Positions 35,738 to 44,363 of a stretch of 64,000 nt of DNA are shown piece after piece. A model generated the notes under the pieces. That model was not told the DNA's origin, did no database searches, and was given only the letters and a program-made list of their open reading frames with translations. The position numbers and the translations under genes were made by a program. Position 1 is the first letter of the stretch. Each line of letters starts with the position of its first letter. The stretch lies in assembly GCF_900129505.1 (NCBI RefSeq), contig NZ_LT670818.1, positions 1,612,001 to 1,676,000 of the forward strand. Direction: 5' to 3'. The DNA comes from Bradyrhizobium erythrophlei. Its GTDB lineage: Bacteria; Pseudomonadota; Alphaproteobacteria; Rhizobiales; Xanthobacteraceae.

Positions 35738-36529
35738 TCAATGACCTGAGAACACGGGCTTGCGCTTCTCGACGAAGGCTTTGGCGGCTTCCTTGTGATC
35801 GGCGGTCTCGCCGGAGCGCGAATGATGCATCGCCTCGGCGTCGAAGCAGGCCTCCAGCGACAAATGCTCGGCGTTGTTGATGTTGCGCTTGATGTAGCCG
35901 AGCGTCACCGACGGACCCTGCGCCAGCGACATCGCCAGCTCATGCGCGGCCTCTCCGACCTCGGCGTCCGGAACGACTTTCGTCACGATGCCGAGCGCGA
36001 AGGCTTCCTGCGCCGTCAGCACCGGCGACATCAGATAAAGCTCGCGCGCTTTGGCGCTGCCGAGCAGATGGGTGAGAAAATAGGTGCCGCCGTAATCGCC
36101 CGATAATCCGACCTTGGCGAACGCCGTGGTGATCTTGACGGAGGCGGAGGCCACGCGGAGATCGCAGGATAGCGCGATCGAAAGCCCCGCGCCCGCGGCC
36201 GCGCCGTCGACCTGCGCCACCACGGGCTTCGGCATCTCGTGCAGGATGCGCGAGACTTCCATGCCGCGGCGAAGATTTGCCATCCTGGCCTCGAACGGCA
36301 GCGGCGCGCGCCCCTCGGCCATCGACTTGACGTCGCCGCCGACGCAGAACGTGCCGCCCGCGCCCTTGAGCAATACCGCGCGAACCTGATGATCCTCCGC
36401 CGCGCGCCGCGCCGCCTCCACCAGCCCGCGCGTCATGTCCGGATTGAGCGCGTTGCGCCGGTCGGGGCGGTTCATGGTGATCGTGAGCAGGCCCTGGTCG
36501 AGGTTTTGCAGGACGATGTCGTTGGACAT
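35738..36529 (-). CDS. enoyl-CoA hydratase/isomerase family protein
   Basis: 263-residue crotonase: FCVGGDVKSMAEG and GAAAGAGLSIALSCDLRVAS; the second acid position region reads FAKVGLSGDYGGTYFLTHLLG with Asp, seen in 2-(1,2-epoxyphenyl)acetyl-CoA isomerase-like (PaaG) members. First gene of a pair with the VOC protein. Confidence 0.88.
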   Translation of the reverse strand: MSNDIVLQNLDQGLLTITMNRPDRRNALNPDMTRGLVEAARRAAEDHQVRAVLLKGAGGTFCVGGDVKSMAEGRAPLPFEARMANLRRGMEVSRILHEMPKPVVAQVDGAAAGAGLSIALSCDLRVASASVKITTAFAKVGLSGDYGGTYFLTHLLGSAKARELYLMSPVLTAQEAFALGIVTKVVPDAEVGEAAHELAMSLAQGPSVTLGYIKRNINNAEHLSLEACFDAEAMHHSRSGETADHKEAAKAFVEKRKPVFSGH

Positions 36530-36558
36530 GAGTTTTGCTTTCGTTGTTGTTTGTATTT

Positions 36559-36663
36559 CGTCATTCCGGGATGGTCCGAAGGACCAGACCTCAGATGCGC
36601 AATTGCGCATCGGGGAATCTCGAGATTCCGGGTTCGATGCTTCGCATCGCCCCGGAATGACGG
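36559..36663. repeat. R4-family palindromic repeat
   Basis: Arms CGTCATTCCGGG and CCCCGGAATGACG, with inner hairpins TGGTCCGAAGGACCA, GATGCGCAATTGCGCATC and GATGCTTCGCATC. About 105 bases between the Liv-type binding protein and the crotonase. Related copies at 45836-45930 and 60634-60730. Confidence 0.85.
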
Positions 36664-36693
36664 CTTCGCTAAATGCGTGACTTCATCACTTCG

Positions 36694-37899
36694 TCACTTC
36701 TTCACCAGCGGGCAGCGCGACAATTCCAGCGACTGGAATGCCTCGTTGCCCGGCACGGTCGCCAGCAGCTTGTAGTCGTCCCAGCGGCCTTTCGATTCCG
36801 AGGGCTTCTTGACCTCGAACAGATACATGTCGTGCACCATGCGGCCGTCCTCGCGGATGCGGCCGTTCTTGGCGAAGAAGTCGTTGATCGGGGTGTCCTT
36901 CATGACCTTCATCACGGCGGCTGAGTCGGTGGTACCGGCGGCCTTCACCGCCTGCAGATAGTGCATCACCGACGAATAGACGCCGGCCTGCGCCGAGGTC
37001 GGCACCCGCTTGGTGCGCTCCATGAAGCGCTTTGTAAATGCGCGGGTATCGTCGTTTAAATCCCAGTAAAAGGCTTCAGCCAGCAGCAGCCCCTGCGCGG
37101 TCTCGAGCCCGACGCTGTCGATATCGGTGACGAAGGCCAGCAGCGGCGACATCTTCTGGCCGCCCTTCATCAGGCCGAACTCGGCGCCCTGCTTGATGGC
37201 GTTGATGGTGTCGCCGCCGGCGTTGGCAAGCCCGATCACCTTGGCCTTCGAAGCCTGCGCCTGCAGCAGATAGGAAGAGAAATCCGAGGTGTTGAGCGGA
37301 TGCCGGACGCTGCCCAGCACCTTGCCGCCGGACTTCAGCACCACATTGGTGGTGTCCTTTTCCAGGTCCTGGCCGAACGCGTAATCCGCGGTGAGGAAGA
37401 ACCAGCTGTCGAGGCCCGATTTGACCGCGGCAAGCCCGGTGACGTTGGCTTGCGCGAAAGTGTCGAACACATAATGCACGGTATAGGGGCCGCAGGCCTC
37501 GTTGGAGAGGCGGATCGAGCCCGGGCCGTTGAACATGATGATCTTGTTGCGCGCCTTCGCGATCTCGCCGGCGGCGAGCGCGGTGGCAGAGGCCGCCACG
37601 TCGTAGATCATCTCGACGCCCTGGTTGTCGAGCATGTCGCGGGCGATGTTGGCGGCGAGATCGGCCTTGTTGAGATGATCCGCCGCGATGATCTCGATCT
37701 TGCGGCCGAGCACCTCACCGCCGAAATCCTCCGCCGCCATCTTCGCCGCGGTCTCGCTGCCGGATCCGGTGATGTCGGCATAGAGGCCCGACATGTCGAG
37801 AATGCCGCCGAGTTTTAACGGCGGCTTGCCTTGCGCGAATGCACCCGTGGCGGCCAGCGCCAGTGCTGTCGCGAAGACACCGGTAAGAACCCGTTTCAT
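36694..37899 (-). CDS. Liv-type ABC transporter substrate-binding protein
   Basis: 401-residue periplasmic binding protein of the branched-chain amino acid/aromatic-acid type: signal peptide to AFA (MKRVLTGVFATALALAATG), then LKLGGILDMSGLYADITGSGSETAAKMA. No permease or ATPase genes are adjacent, so its partners are elsewhere. Neighbouring acyl-CoA genes suggest an organic acid ligand. Confidence 0.9.
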   Translation of the reverse strand: MKRVLTGVFATALALAATGAFAQGKPPLKLGGILDMSGLYADITGSGSETAAKMAAEDFGGEVLGRKIEIIAADHLNKADLAANIARDMLDNQGVEMIYDVAASATALAAGEIAKARNKIIMFNGPGSIRLSNEACGPYTVHYVFDTFAQANVTGLAAVKSGLDSWFFLTADYAFGQDLEKDTTNVVLKSGGKVLGSVRHPLNTSDFSSYLLQAQASKAKVIGLANAGGDTINAIKQGAEFGLMKGGQKMSPLLAFVTDIDSVGLETAQGLLLAEAFYWDLNDDTRAFTKRFMERTKRVPTSAQAGVYSSVMHYLQAVKAAGTTDSAAVMKVMKDTPINDFFAKNGRIREDGRMVHDMYLFEVKKPSESKGRWDDYKLLATVPGNEAFQSLELSRCPLVKK

Positions 37900-38089
37900 G
37901 GAAAGCCTCCCTGTCGGCTGCCGCCTTGATTTCGCAGCGCTTTGTCAGTTGCCGCGATCATGCCGCATGCAAGCTATAGCGGCAAGCCGCGGAGCCGGAG
38001 GGATGGGTCAATGCGATTGACTTCAATTTCCGCAAAACGGAATGATCAAAAATTGCAAAGATGCCTGTCATGCTCGCGATCACTGCCAA

Positions 38090-38503
38090 TCACCCCAGCA
38101 ACCCCTTCCCGGGCACGTGATTGAGCTCGAGCCTGATGCCGTCGGGATCCTCGAACAGCAGTGAATAATATCCCGGCGCCCATTGGTCCTCGCGCGGCGC
38201 GCGGATGATGGTGACGCCGAGCGTGCACAGGAAGCCGTGCAACTCGTCGACATCGGCGCGCTCGCGGGCGCGGAAACACAGATGATGCAGGCCGACGCGC
38301 TGCTGCTCGAAGGCCGCCCCCGCGTGCTCCGGCGACGGCGCGCTGATCCCGACGGCGGTGCGGCCGCCGACGCAGTAGAAAGTCGTCTCGGTATCGATGA
38401 TGGGCGCCATCCCCAGGAACGGCAGCAACTTGCGGTAGAACTCGCGCGAACGCTCGAAATTCGATGCGGTCAGGAAAATATGCCCGATGCCGTTGACTTG
38501 CAT
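38090..38503 (-). CDS. VOC-superfamily (glyoxalase/dioxygenase) protein
   Basis: 137-residue single VOC domain: IGHIFLTASNFERSREFYRKLLPFLG, HHLCFRAR and YSLLFEDPDGIRLELNHVPG, which keeps the usual metal ligands His and Glu. ATG 38503 is preceded by a run of nine G (minus strand) that forms the Shine-Dalgarno. Function unknown; lyase or isomerase chemistry likely. Confidence 0.83.
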   Translation of the reverse strand: MQVNGIGHIFLTASNFERSREFYRKLLPFLGMAPIIDTETTFYCVGGRTAVGISAPSPEHAGAAFEQQRVGLHHLCFRARERADVDELHGFLCTLGVTIIRAPREDQWAPGYYSLLFEDPDGIRLELNHVPGKGLLG

Positions 38504-38863
38504 CGACCCCCCCCCTTCGTCGCCGAAACGATTTCGAAGAATATGATTGATCGGGCTCTTCGCGGCCAGCCCAGCCAGGCTCCCGAGACGAACTGTCCTG
38601 ATCGGAAGGCCCCTCGGCGAGCCGGGATGAGCGTCCGGCTCCCCCCGTAGCGGCTTGGGCGAGCGGCGGCTGTACGCTCCCCCCGGCGCGAGTTCCCGTG
38701 CAATCCCTGCCAGCCCTGCGCCTCCCACGAATTCGGGATTCCTGCTCGGTGTTGCAACAGGGACACGCGCCGCGGAGAAAAATTCGACGTCGCGCCGCCC
38801 GCTGTTGCAGATGCGAGCAGGCGGAGACTACGGTTCGGCCGACAGCGGCATCGAGGAAGACCA
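38504..38863. other. intergenic region, nothing recognised
   Basis: 360 bases between divergent genes. Apart from the C9 tract at 38507-38515 I see no repeat or gene; short frames here are not convincing. Confidence 0.5.
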
Positions 38864-39574
38864 ATGAAGTCGGGTAACGAGACTGGATTTATGGACGTGA
38901 TTCAGTTCCGGTCGGGGCGTTGGCTGCGCCCATTGCGGTGGATGGCGGTAGCCATCCTGCTGATGGCAGTTCCGGTCGGTGCCGTTGCCAGCCCCGGAAA
39001 CGCGGCGAGTTCTGCAGCCGCCGACACTCACGTTTATCTCCTCCGCGGCGTGCTCAATATCTTTTCACTGGGCCTGGATGAAATCGCGGCCAAGTTGCGG
39101 CAGCAGGGTTTCAGCGTCACCATCGCCAACTACCTCTCCTGGTCATCGCTCGCGGACGAAGCCGCGGCTGAATACAGGAGCGGACGAACCAGGACCATCG
39201 TTCTGGTCGGGCACTCCTCCGGGGCAACGGTGCTACCCGATATGGTGGCGCGCCTCGATCGCCTTGGCGCCCCTGTCAAGCTGGCGATCGGCCTGGATTC
39301 AGTCTTCCGCACCAGCCTGTCGGGGCGCGTCGGGCGCTACATCAACTTCTACGTTGCCAACGGAAACGGCGAGCCCGTTGCGAAGACCAGTCAGTTCCAC
39401 GGGGAGCTTGAGAATATCGACGTCGGCAAGATCGGGATGGCGCACCTCACGATCGACAAGAGCGAGATCATGCAGCGGAAGGTGATCGGCGCCATCGATG
39501 CGGTGGCGTTGAGTCGCCCGAAGCCTGTCGTGACACCACGGGCGGAAGTGAGCGCCCCGGCGGCGCGCAGATAA
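38864..39574 (+). CDS. exported alpha/beta hydrolase-fold protein
   Basis: 236 residues: N-terminal hydrophobic signal (about residues 24-43, MAVAILLMAVPVGAVASPGN), then VYLLRGVLNIFSLGLDEIAAKL and the nucleophile elbow LVGHSSGATV. A catalytic His may be in MAHLTID. Lipase/thioesterase-like. It shares design and partial sequence with the 39916 protein and probably arose by duplication. ATG 38864 has GAGGAAG upstream. Confidence 0.8.
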   Translation: MKSGNETGFMDVIQFRSGRWLRPLRWMAVAILLMAVPVGAVASPGNAASSAAADTHVYLLRGVLNIFSLGLDEIAAKLRQQGFSVTIANYLSWSSLADEAAAEYRSGRTRTIVLVGHSSGATVLPDMVARLDRLGAPVKLAIGLDSVFRTSLSGRVGRYINFYVANGNGEPVAKTSQFHGELENIDVGKIGMAHLTIDKSEIMQRKVIGAIDAVALSRPKPVVTPRAEVSAPAARR

Positions 39575-39604
39575 TTCGTACTGATCGTGAGTGCGGCCAG
39601 CTGG

Positions 39605-39655
39605 GAGCGTTTTCAAGCGAAGTGGAAAACCGGTTCGCGCTAGGAAAACGCGTCT
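39605..39655. repeat. short palindromic repeat
   Basis: Arms GCGTTTTC (39607-39614) and GAAAACGC (39644-39651) flank GAAGTGGAAAACCGGTTCGC. I recognise this as a sequence type that recurs in Bradyrhizobium intergenic DNA. The rest of the 341-base gap (39575-39915) shows no gene. Confidence 0.55.
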
Positions 39656-39915
39656 CGATTCTATCGAAACGTAAAAACTGTAGTACTCCGGGCTTCCATG
39701 CCGAGCCCCGAGCCCGAAGCGCGCCTTGAATCCCGCCCATTTCTAAGCCAAAAAACGCCCGCTGTCATGGTCGGGGGGCTGTCTGCGGTGGGGTTGACGC
39801 GCCTGCTTCCGACTGGAAAATCACTCGTGAGCCGGTGACGGATTCTCGCCGTATGATCCCTCCACAGGCGTCCAGGATACTTTGCCTGCAACTCGAAAGT
39901 ACAAGCAGGAAGTTC

Positions 39916-40932
39916 ATGGTCAATCCGAGACAAATTGCAACCGCCGTGGTCGCGGCGATGCTTTTGGCCGGTACCGGCTGGGCCGGCTTCGAGCCGGCCA
40001 TCGCGGGACCAATCCCGGCGCCTGGCGAGACGGCCGCGGCACCGCCGAAATCCGCAGGTCCCGCGATCCGCGCTCCAAGCAACGCACGCCCAACCATCGC
40101 GGAAACTGCCGCCGTCGCGCCGCCGGTCGCCGGCCTGCCCGCGACGGAGCCGCCCCGCCCGCGCGCCTATCTGTTCCGTGGTGCGATGGGCCCGTTCTTC
40201 TCGCGCGGAATCGACCGTCTGACCGACAAGATCGAGCAGGCCGGTTTTGCCGCGAGCGTCGATGAGTTCACGATCTGCCGCTTCATCGCCGACAAGGCCA
40301 TTCGTGAGTATCGCGAGAATCCGGCTCCGATTGTCTTGATCGGTCACTCGATGGGCGGCTATTGCTCGGTGAAGTTCGCCGAAATACTGCAGGACGAAAA
40401 CATCCCGGTCAGCCTGGTTGTCACCATCGATCCAGCGCACGTCACCCCGAGCGTCCCGCTCAACGTCGAACGTTTCATCAACATCTTCCTGTCGAAGAGC
40501 GTGTTGGGCGGCGGCGATGTCAAGCCGAGCAAAGGCTATCAGGGCCATTACGCCAGCTTCGATCTCTCCGAACATGACGAGGTTACCCACATCAACATCG
40601 AAAAGATGGACCAGGTCCACGCCCAATTGGTCAGCAAGATTTTGCAGCTCGCCAAGACGCCTTCGAAGGCAGGAGACGAGGCCCTACCGCTTCGCTATGT
40701 CGTTCCTGCAAGTGCCGAAATCGAGCTGTGGGACAGCGGCATGCTGGTACCGGCACGTCCGGGCGATACGCTGCAGTCGATTGCAGCGTCTTACCACTTG
40801 CCGCTCTGGTCGCTCACCCAGATGAACAAGGGGCCGGACAACGCACCGCTGGTGCCCGGCGAGCGCATCATCGTTCCGCGCCATCTGGAGCCGCTCGCCG
40901 AAGTCTCCGCGCACGCGCCGCCCCGGCACTGA
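39916..40932 (+). CDS. exported alpha/beta hydrolase with C-terminal LysM domain
   Basis: 338 residues: signal peptide (to about AIA, residue 30), Ala/Pro-rich linker, hydrolase domain (RAYLFRGAMGPFFSRGIDRL, nucleophile elbow LIGHSMGGYC, Asp in VVTIDPAHV, His in THINIEKMD) and a C-terminal LysM (VPARPGDTLQSIAASYHLPL to LVPGERIIVP) expected to bind peptidoglycan. ATG 39916 has AGGA upstream. Likely periplasmic lipase/thioesterase anchored at the wall. Confidence 0.83.
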   Translation: MVNPRQIATAVVAAMLLAGTGWAGFEPAIAGPIPAPGETAAAPPKSAGPAIRAPSNARPTIAETAAVAPPVAGLPATEPPRPRAYLFRGAMGPFFSRGIDRLTDKIEQAGFAASVDEFTICRFIADKAIREYRENPAPIVLIGHSMGGYCSVKFAEILQDENIPVSLVVTIDPAHVTPSVPLNVERFINIFLSKSVLGGGDVKPSKGYQGHYASFDLSEHDEVTHINIEKMDQVHAQLVSKILQLAKTPSKAGDEALPLRYVVPASAEIELWDSGMLVPARPGDTLQSIAASYHLPLWSLTQMNKGPDNAPLVPGERIIVPRHLEPLAEVSAHAPPRH

Positions 40933-41063
40933 CAAAGTGGATCCGCAGAGCACTTCCGCGCCGGTCGCGTGGGATGGTTGAGCTCTTGCGGAACCCTCAT
41001 CGCCGTCCAATGCGTCCAATGGGTTTCGCAAGAATTCGGCCCATTCTACGAGCGATACCAGCG

Positions 41064-41690
41064 CTAACGCGGTCTCAGGAATGGAACCAACATCGGAACC
41101 CGCCGGCAGTACCGCCCGTATGCATCGGCACCGAGTTCGATCGTAAGGAAGCGTTCCTCCATACGCGCCTTCTGCCACATGCCGAGGGAGATCAGAACCG
41201 CGCCCAACATCGCGGTCAGTGTTCCCACCGCCACACCCGTTGCCAGCATTCCCGCGATGAGCCCCGTATAGATCGGGTGGCGCACCAGTCCGTATGGACC
41301 GGTGTCAATGACGCGATGGCCTTCCTTCCGGGTAATGGCGTTCGACCAAAAACGTCCAAGATGAAGTCGCGCCCACCAGGTGAACGAAATCCCCGCCACG
41401 GTCAGGCCCGCGAGCACGTAGACACCGGCGTTGCCAAACTGCCACACCGGTTTTTCGCGCAGGATCTCCGCGGTCCAGGGCGTAAAGAGAATGGCGCCCG
41501 CCAGAATGGGAATGCGGTAGGCCTGCGAATCCCAGGTCATCACGTGTTTTTGAGTTCGACCGGACCAAAAAGATGCCGCAACCCAGCTGATGAGCCACGC
41601 AATCCAGATGACCGCCAGCAATTGGGTGGGCCAGGTAGCCGTCCAGCCGCTCCAGACGAAATCCAACAATTTCAGCGTATCCTGTAACAC
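41064..41690 (-). CDS. isoprenylcysteine carboxyl methyltransferase-family membrane protein
   Basis: 208 residues with about five transmembrane segments and the SAM-binding motif TGPYGLVRHPIYTGLIAG plus a C-terminal EERFLTIELGADAYGRYCRRVPMLVP. Bacterial members methylate unknown lipids or isoprenoids. Lies 26 bases downstream of the epimerase and on the same strand, forming a Mpo1-like/epimerase/ICMT group. Confidence 0.83.
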   Translation of the reverse strand: MLQDTLKLLDFVWSGWTATWPTQLLAVIWIAWLISWVAASFWSGRTQKHVMTWDSQAYRIPILAGAILFTPWTAEILREKPVWQFGNAGVYVLAGLTVAGISFTWWARLHLGRFWSNAITRKEGHRVIDTGPYGLVRHPIYTGLIAGMLATGVAVGTLTAMLGAVLISLGMWQKARMEERFLTIELGADAYGRYCRRVPMLVPFLRPR

Positions 41691-41716
41691 GTTGCGGAGA
41701 GTATTCCGCGATTACA

Positions 41717-42769
41717 TCAAACGCCATACCGGCGATTGGGGTGAAAGGATCTAGTATCCCGATCCGGCGAGGAGCCAGGTTCATACCGGTCATTTTCGGT
41801 GCCAAGAAGGTAAAGAACCGTCTCCCGCAACGCCGACTCGACGGGCCGCGGCGCGTAGCCCAGCTCACGCTGCGCTTTTTCGATCGATAGCGCCCGCGCG
41901 CGTGATGCAATTCGAACACCTTCCGCCGTGCCGGAGGGGGCTTTGTGCGTCACGCGATCGGCGATCAGTTCCAGGATCGCGGCCGCTGTTTCCGCAATCC
42001 GGCCGGGAACCGGAATCAACACGCTGCGGCGACCGCTGATCGCGGCCACGAGCTGAAGAATTGTCTTCAGCGGGAGACTTTCACCGCCGAGAATATAGCG
42101 GTGTCCAATTTTTCCGCGTTCCATCGCAAGGATCAGGCCCGCTGCGGCGTCGCGTACGTCAACGAGATTCACGGCAAAATCGACGTAGAATTGAAACCGC
42201 CCGCCGAGAAAGTGTCGGAGCATGGCGGTGGGTGGCGTGAGATTGCGGTCATGGGGCCCGATGGGCATGGTGGGGCAGCCAACGATGACCGGAAAACCGG
42301 ATGCCGCAGCCTGCATTGCAAGCCGCTCCGCCAGCAGTTTCGAGCGAGTATAAGGCCCCGGCGCATCGTCGGCGGGCAGCAGCGCATCATCCGCCACAGC
42401 GCCCTCCGACGACGGGCCACGGAATAGAATGGATTCCGTCGAGCAGTGCAGGAACCGTGCAATCCCGCGCCTGCGCGCTGCCTCAATCACCACCTCCGTG
42501 CCGCGGTAGTTGACAGTATGGAAATCCCTTTTCTCGGGCATCCACATGCCGGGCAGGCCGGCAAGATGATAGACCTCGTCGACGCCCTCCAGAGCCCGGT
42601 CCACCCGGCCCGGATCGAGCACCGAACCTTCGATGTACTCGACACCTGGCAGGGCACATACGGGAGCCCGGAGATCGAGCACCCGCACTTGTCGTCCTCG
42701 CGCGACGAGCGCCGAGACCAGGTGCAGCCCGATGAAGCCGGTGCCGCCAGTGACGAGTATGCGTGTCAT
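41717..42769 (-). CDS. NAD-dependent epimerase/dehydratase (extended SDR)
   Basis: 350 residues: Rossmann motif GGTGFIG near residues 8-14, catalytic YxxxK in PYTRSKLLAE, and CSTESILF. The type resembles hopanoid-associated sugar epimerases and 3-beta-hydroxysteroid dehydrogenase-like enzymes. The start ATG overlaps the stop of the upstream Mpo1-like gene as ATGA. Substrate unknown. Confidence 0.85.
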   Translation of the reverse strand: MTRILVTGGTGFIGLHLVSALVARGRQVRVLDLRAPVCALPGVEYIEGSVLDPGRVDRALEGVDEVYHLAGLPGMWMPEKRDFHTVNYRGTEVVIEAARRRGIARFLHCSTESILFRGPSSEGAVADDALLPADDAPGPYTRSKLLAERLAMQAAASGFPVIVGCPTMPIGPHDRNLTPPTAMLRHFLGGRFQFYVDFAVNLVDVRDAAAGLILAMERGKIGHRYILGGESLPLKTILQLVAAISGRRSVLIPVPGRIAETAAAILELIADRVTHKAPSGTAEGVRIASRARALSIEKAQRELGYAPRPVESALRETVLYLLGTENDRYEPGSSPDRDTRSFHPNRRYGV

Positions 42770-43329
42770 GGGTGCAGGTCCGGCTCGCCTTGAAGGTTCT
42801 CGGAACCAAGCAAAGAACCGCGTCGCGTTTGCTGCGGAGTTTCCTGAATAATGACGGCAAGGTCGCGCCTGAATCCAAACGCGATGAATAATTTCGCCAT
42901 CACGAACATCGGTCCGAGCAGCAAGTGAGTCGGATTGTCCAGCAACGCAGGCTGTCGGCGTTCGAACACCCGGTGCCCGACGACCTGGAAGGCAACGCCG
43001 ATCACGATCAACACCGCGGCGATCGACCACACGCCGGCAGCACTCGCATAATCCACGATCATCGCGGCGGCCGAAAGCAACAAGACGGAGGCGCCGACGA
43101 TCGCCGTCCCGAGCGCCGCGTCGAGCAGAAACCAGTAGATCAGAACCGGCAAGACCGCGATGGTTGCCGCGCTGGTTGAGCCGCCAAATATCGGGACGGT
43201 CCATAGGCTGAGGGGGAGAACCGCAGCCAGAAACAGGAACAGGATGCCGAAAACGTGCATCACGCAGTTTGAGGGATCACGATGGTATTCGACATAGGCC
43301 GCAAGCTGGCGCCGAAAATATCTGTTCAT
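42766..43329 (-). CDS. Mpo1-like (DUF962) membrane protein
   Basis: 187-residue membrane protein with the family signatures YVEYHRDPSNCVMHVFG and HLLLGPMFVMAKLF and about four transmembrane segments. Yeast Mpo1 is an Fe(II) dioxygenase that shortens 2-hydroxy fatty acids; the conserved His residues needed for iron are present here (in YHRDP, MHVFG, GHRVFE and THLLLG). Coupled to the epimerase by a 4-base overlap. Confidence 0.85.
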   Translation of the reverse strand: MNRYFRRQLAAYVEYHRDPSNCVMHVFGILFLFLAAVLPLSLWTVPIFGGSTSAATIAVLPVLIYWFLLDAALGTAIVGASVLLLSAAAMIVDYASAAGVWSIAAVLIVIGVAFQVVGHRVFERRQPALLDNPTHLLLGPMFVMAKLFIAFGFRRDLAVIIQETPQQTRRGSLLGSENLQGEPDLHP

Positions 43330-43526
43330 GCACTGTCCGCGGCGGCTAGGTGTGATGCCGCTGAGCCGGCGGCAATAAAAAGCTGGCGCGCCCGCGTCAT
43401 TGCCTCGTCCTCGCTGACACGCCGTGGTACTTAAACTAGGGATCAAACCCAAGTCAAAGGACGTGTTTGGTTCCTTCCAAACACATAGCCGCATCAGGCT
43501 TCGGCGGGTACACTTCGGCGGGTACA

Positions 43527-44303
43527 ATGGCAGCACATTGCCGCAAATTTGTCGCAGTGTCCTTCACCTGCAGCTTGGTGGCCGCCAGCGGCCCGGCGAT
43601 CGCGGCGGGATGTTCCTTCGAGCCGCAGGGCGAGGGCCGCGTCGCCGCGGTGATCGACGCCCGCAGCTTTCGCCTTGAGGACGGCCGCGAGGTGCTTCTC
43701 GCCGGCATCGAGCCGGCCGAAAGCGAACAAAAGAAAAATATTTCGGCCCTGTCGGCGATCGTGGCCGGGCGCGAGCTGAAATTGTTCGGGCCGGACGACA
43801 CGCCCGACCGTTACGGCCGTCAACCTGCGTTCGCCTTTCTCGACCCCTCGCAACCCTCGGTACAGGCTCAGCTTTTGGCGCAGGGCGCGGCGCTGGTCTC
43901 CGGCAGCATGAGCGACAGGGACTGTGCGGCGCTGCTTGCCGCCGCCGAGGCCACGGGCCGCGCGGCAAAACAAGGCGTCTGGGCCGATCCCGCGGCCATA
44001 AAAAACACGGAAAGTCCGGGCGATATTTTGGCCGGGATAGGGCGCTTTATGGTCGTCGAGGGCAAGGTCTTGTCGGTCCGGCAGGCCGGGGCAACGACGT
44101 ACCTGAACTTCGGACGGAACTGGACACACGACTTCGCTGTCACTATTTCAAGGCGCATGCTGCCGGCGTTCGAGGCCGCCGGGATCGTGCTAAAGTCCCT
44201 TGAAAGCAAGCGGATTCGTGTCCGTGGCTGGGTCGAATCGCGGACTGGGCCGCGAATCGAAGCGCTCCATGTGGGGCAAATTGAGGTGCTGGGCGGGAGC
44301 TAG
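43527..44303 (+). CDS. exported thermonuclease (SNase)-like protein
   Basis: 258 residues: signal peptide (to AIA, about 23) and an SNase-like beta-barrel (GRVAAVIDARSFRLEDGREVLLAGIEPAE, then RYGRQPAFAFL and AAKQGVWADP). The Arg-Glu-Arg nuclease triad is not clear, so catalytic activity is doubtful. ATG 43527 puts the signal peptide at the N-terminus; an in-frame ATG at 43467 also exists. Followed by the M48 protease on the same strand. Confidence 0.8.
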   Translation: MAAHCRKFVAVSFTCSLVAASGPAIAAGCSFEPQGEGRVAAVIDARSFRLEDGREVLLAGIEPAESEQKKNISALSAIVAGRELKLFGPDDTPDRYGRQPAFAFLDPSQPSVQAQLLAQGAALVSGSMSDRDCAALLAAAEATGRAAKQGVWADPAAIKNTESPGDILAGIGRFMVVEGKVLSVRQAGATTYLNFGRNWTHDFAVTISRRMLPAFEAAGIVLKSLESKRIRVRGWVESRTGPRIEALHVGQIEVLGGS

Positions 44304-44363
44304 CCCGGCAAAGCAAAAAGAGTAGCCGAAGTGGCGGAGTTTGCGGGACGGCGCGAGGGAAGG

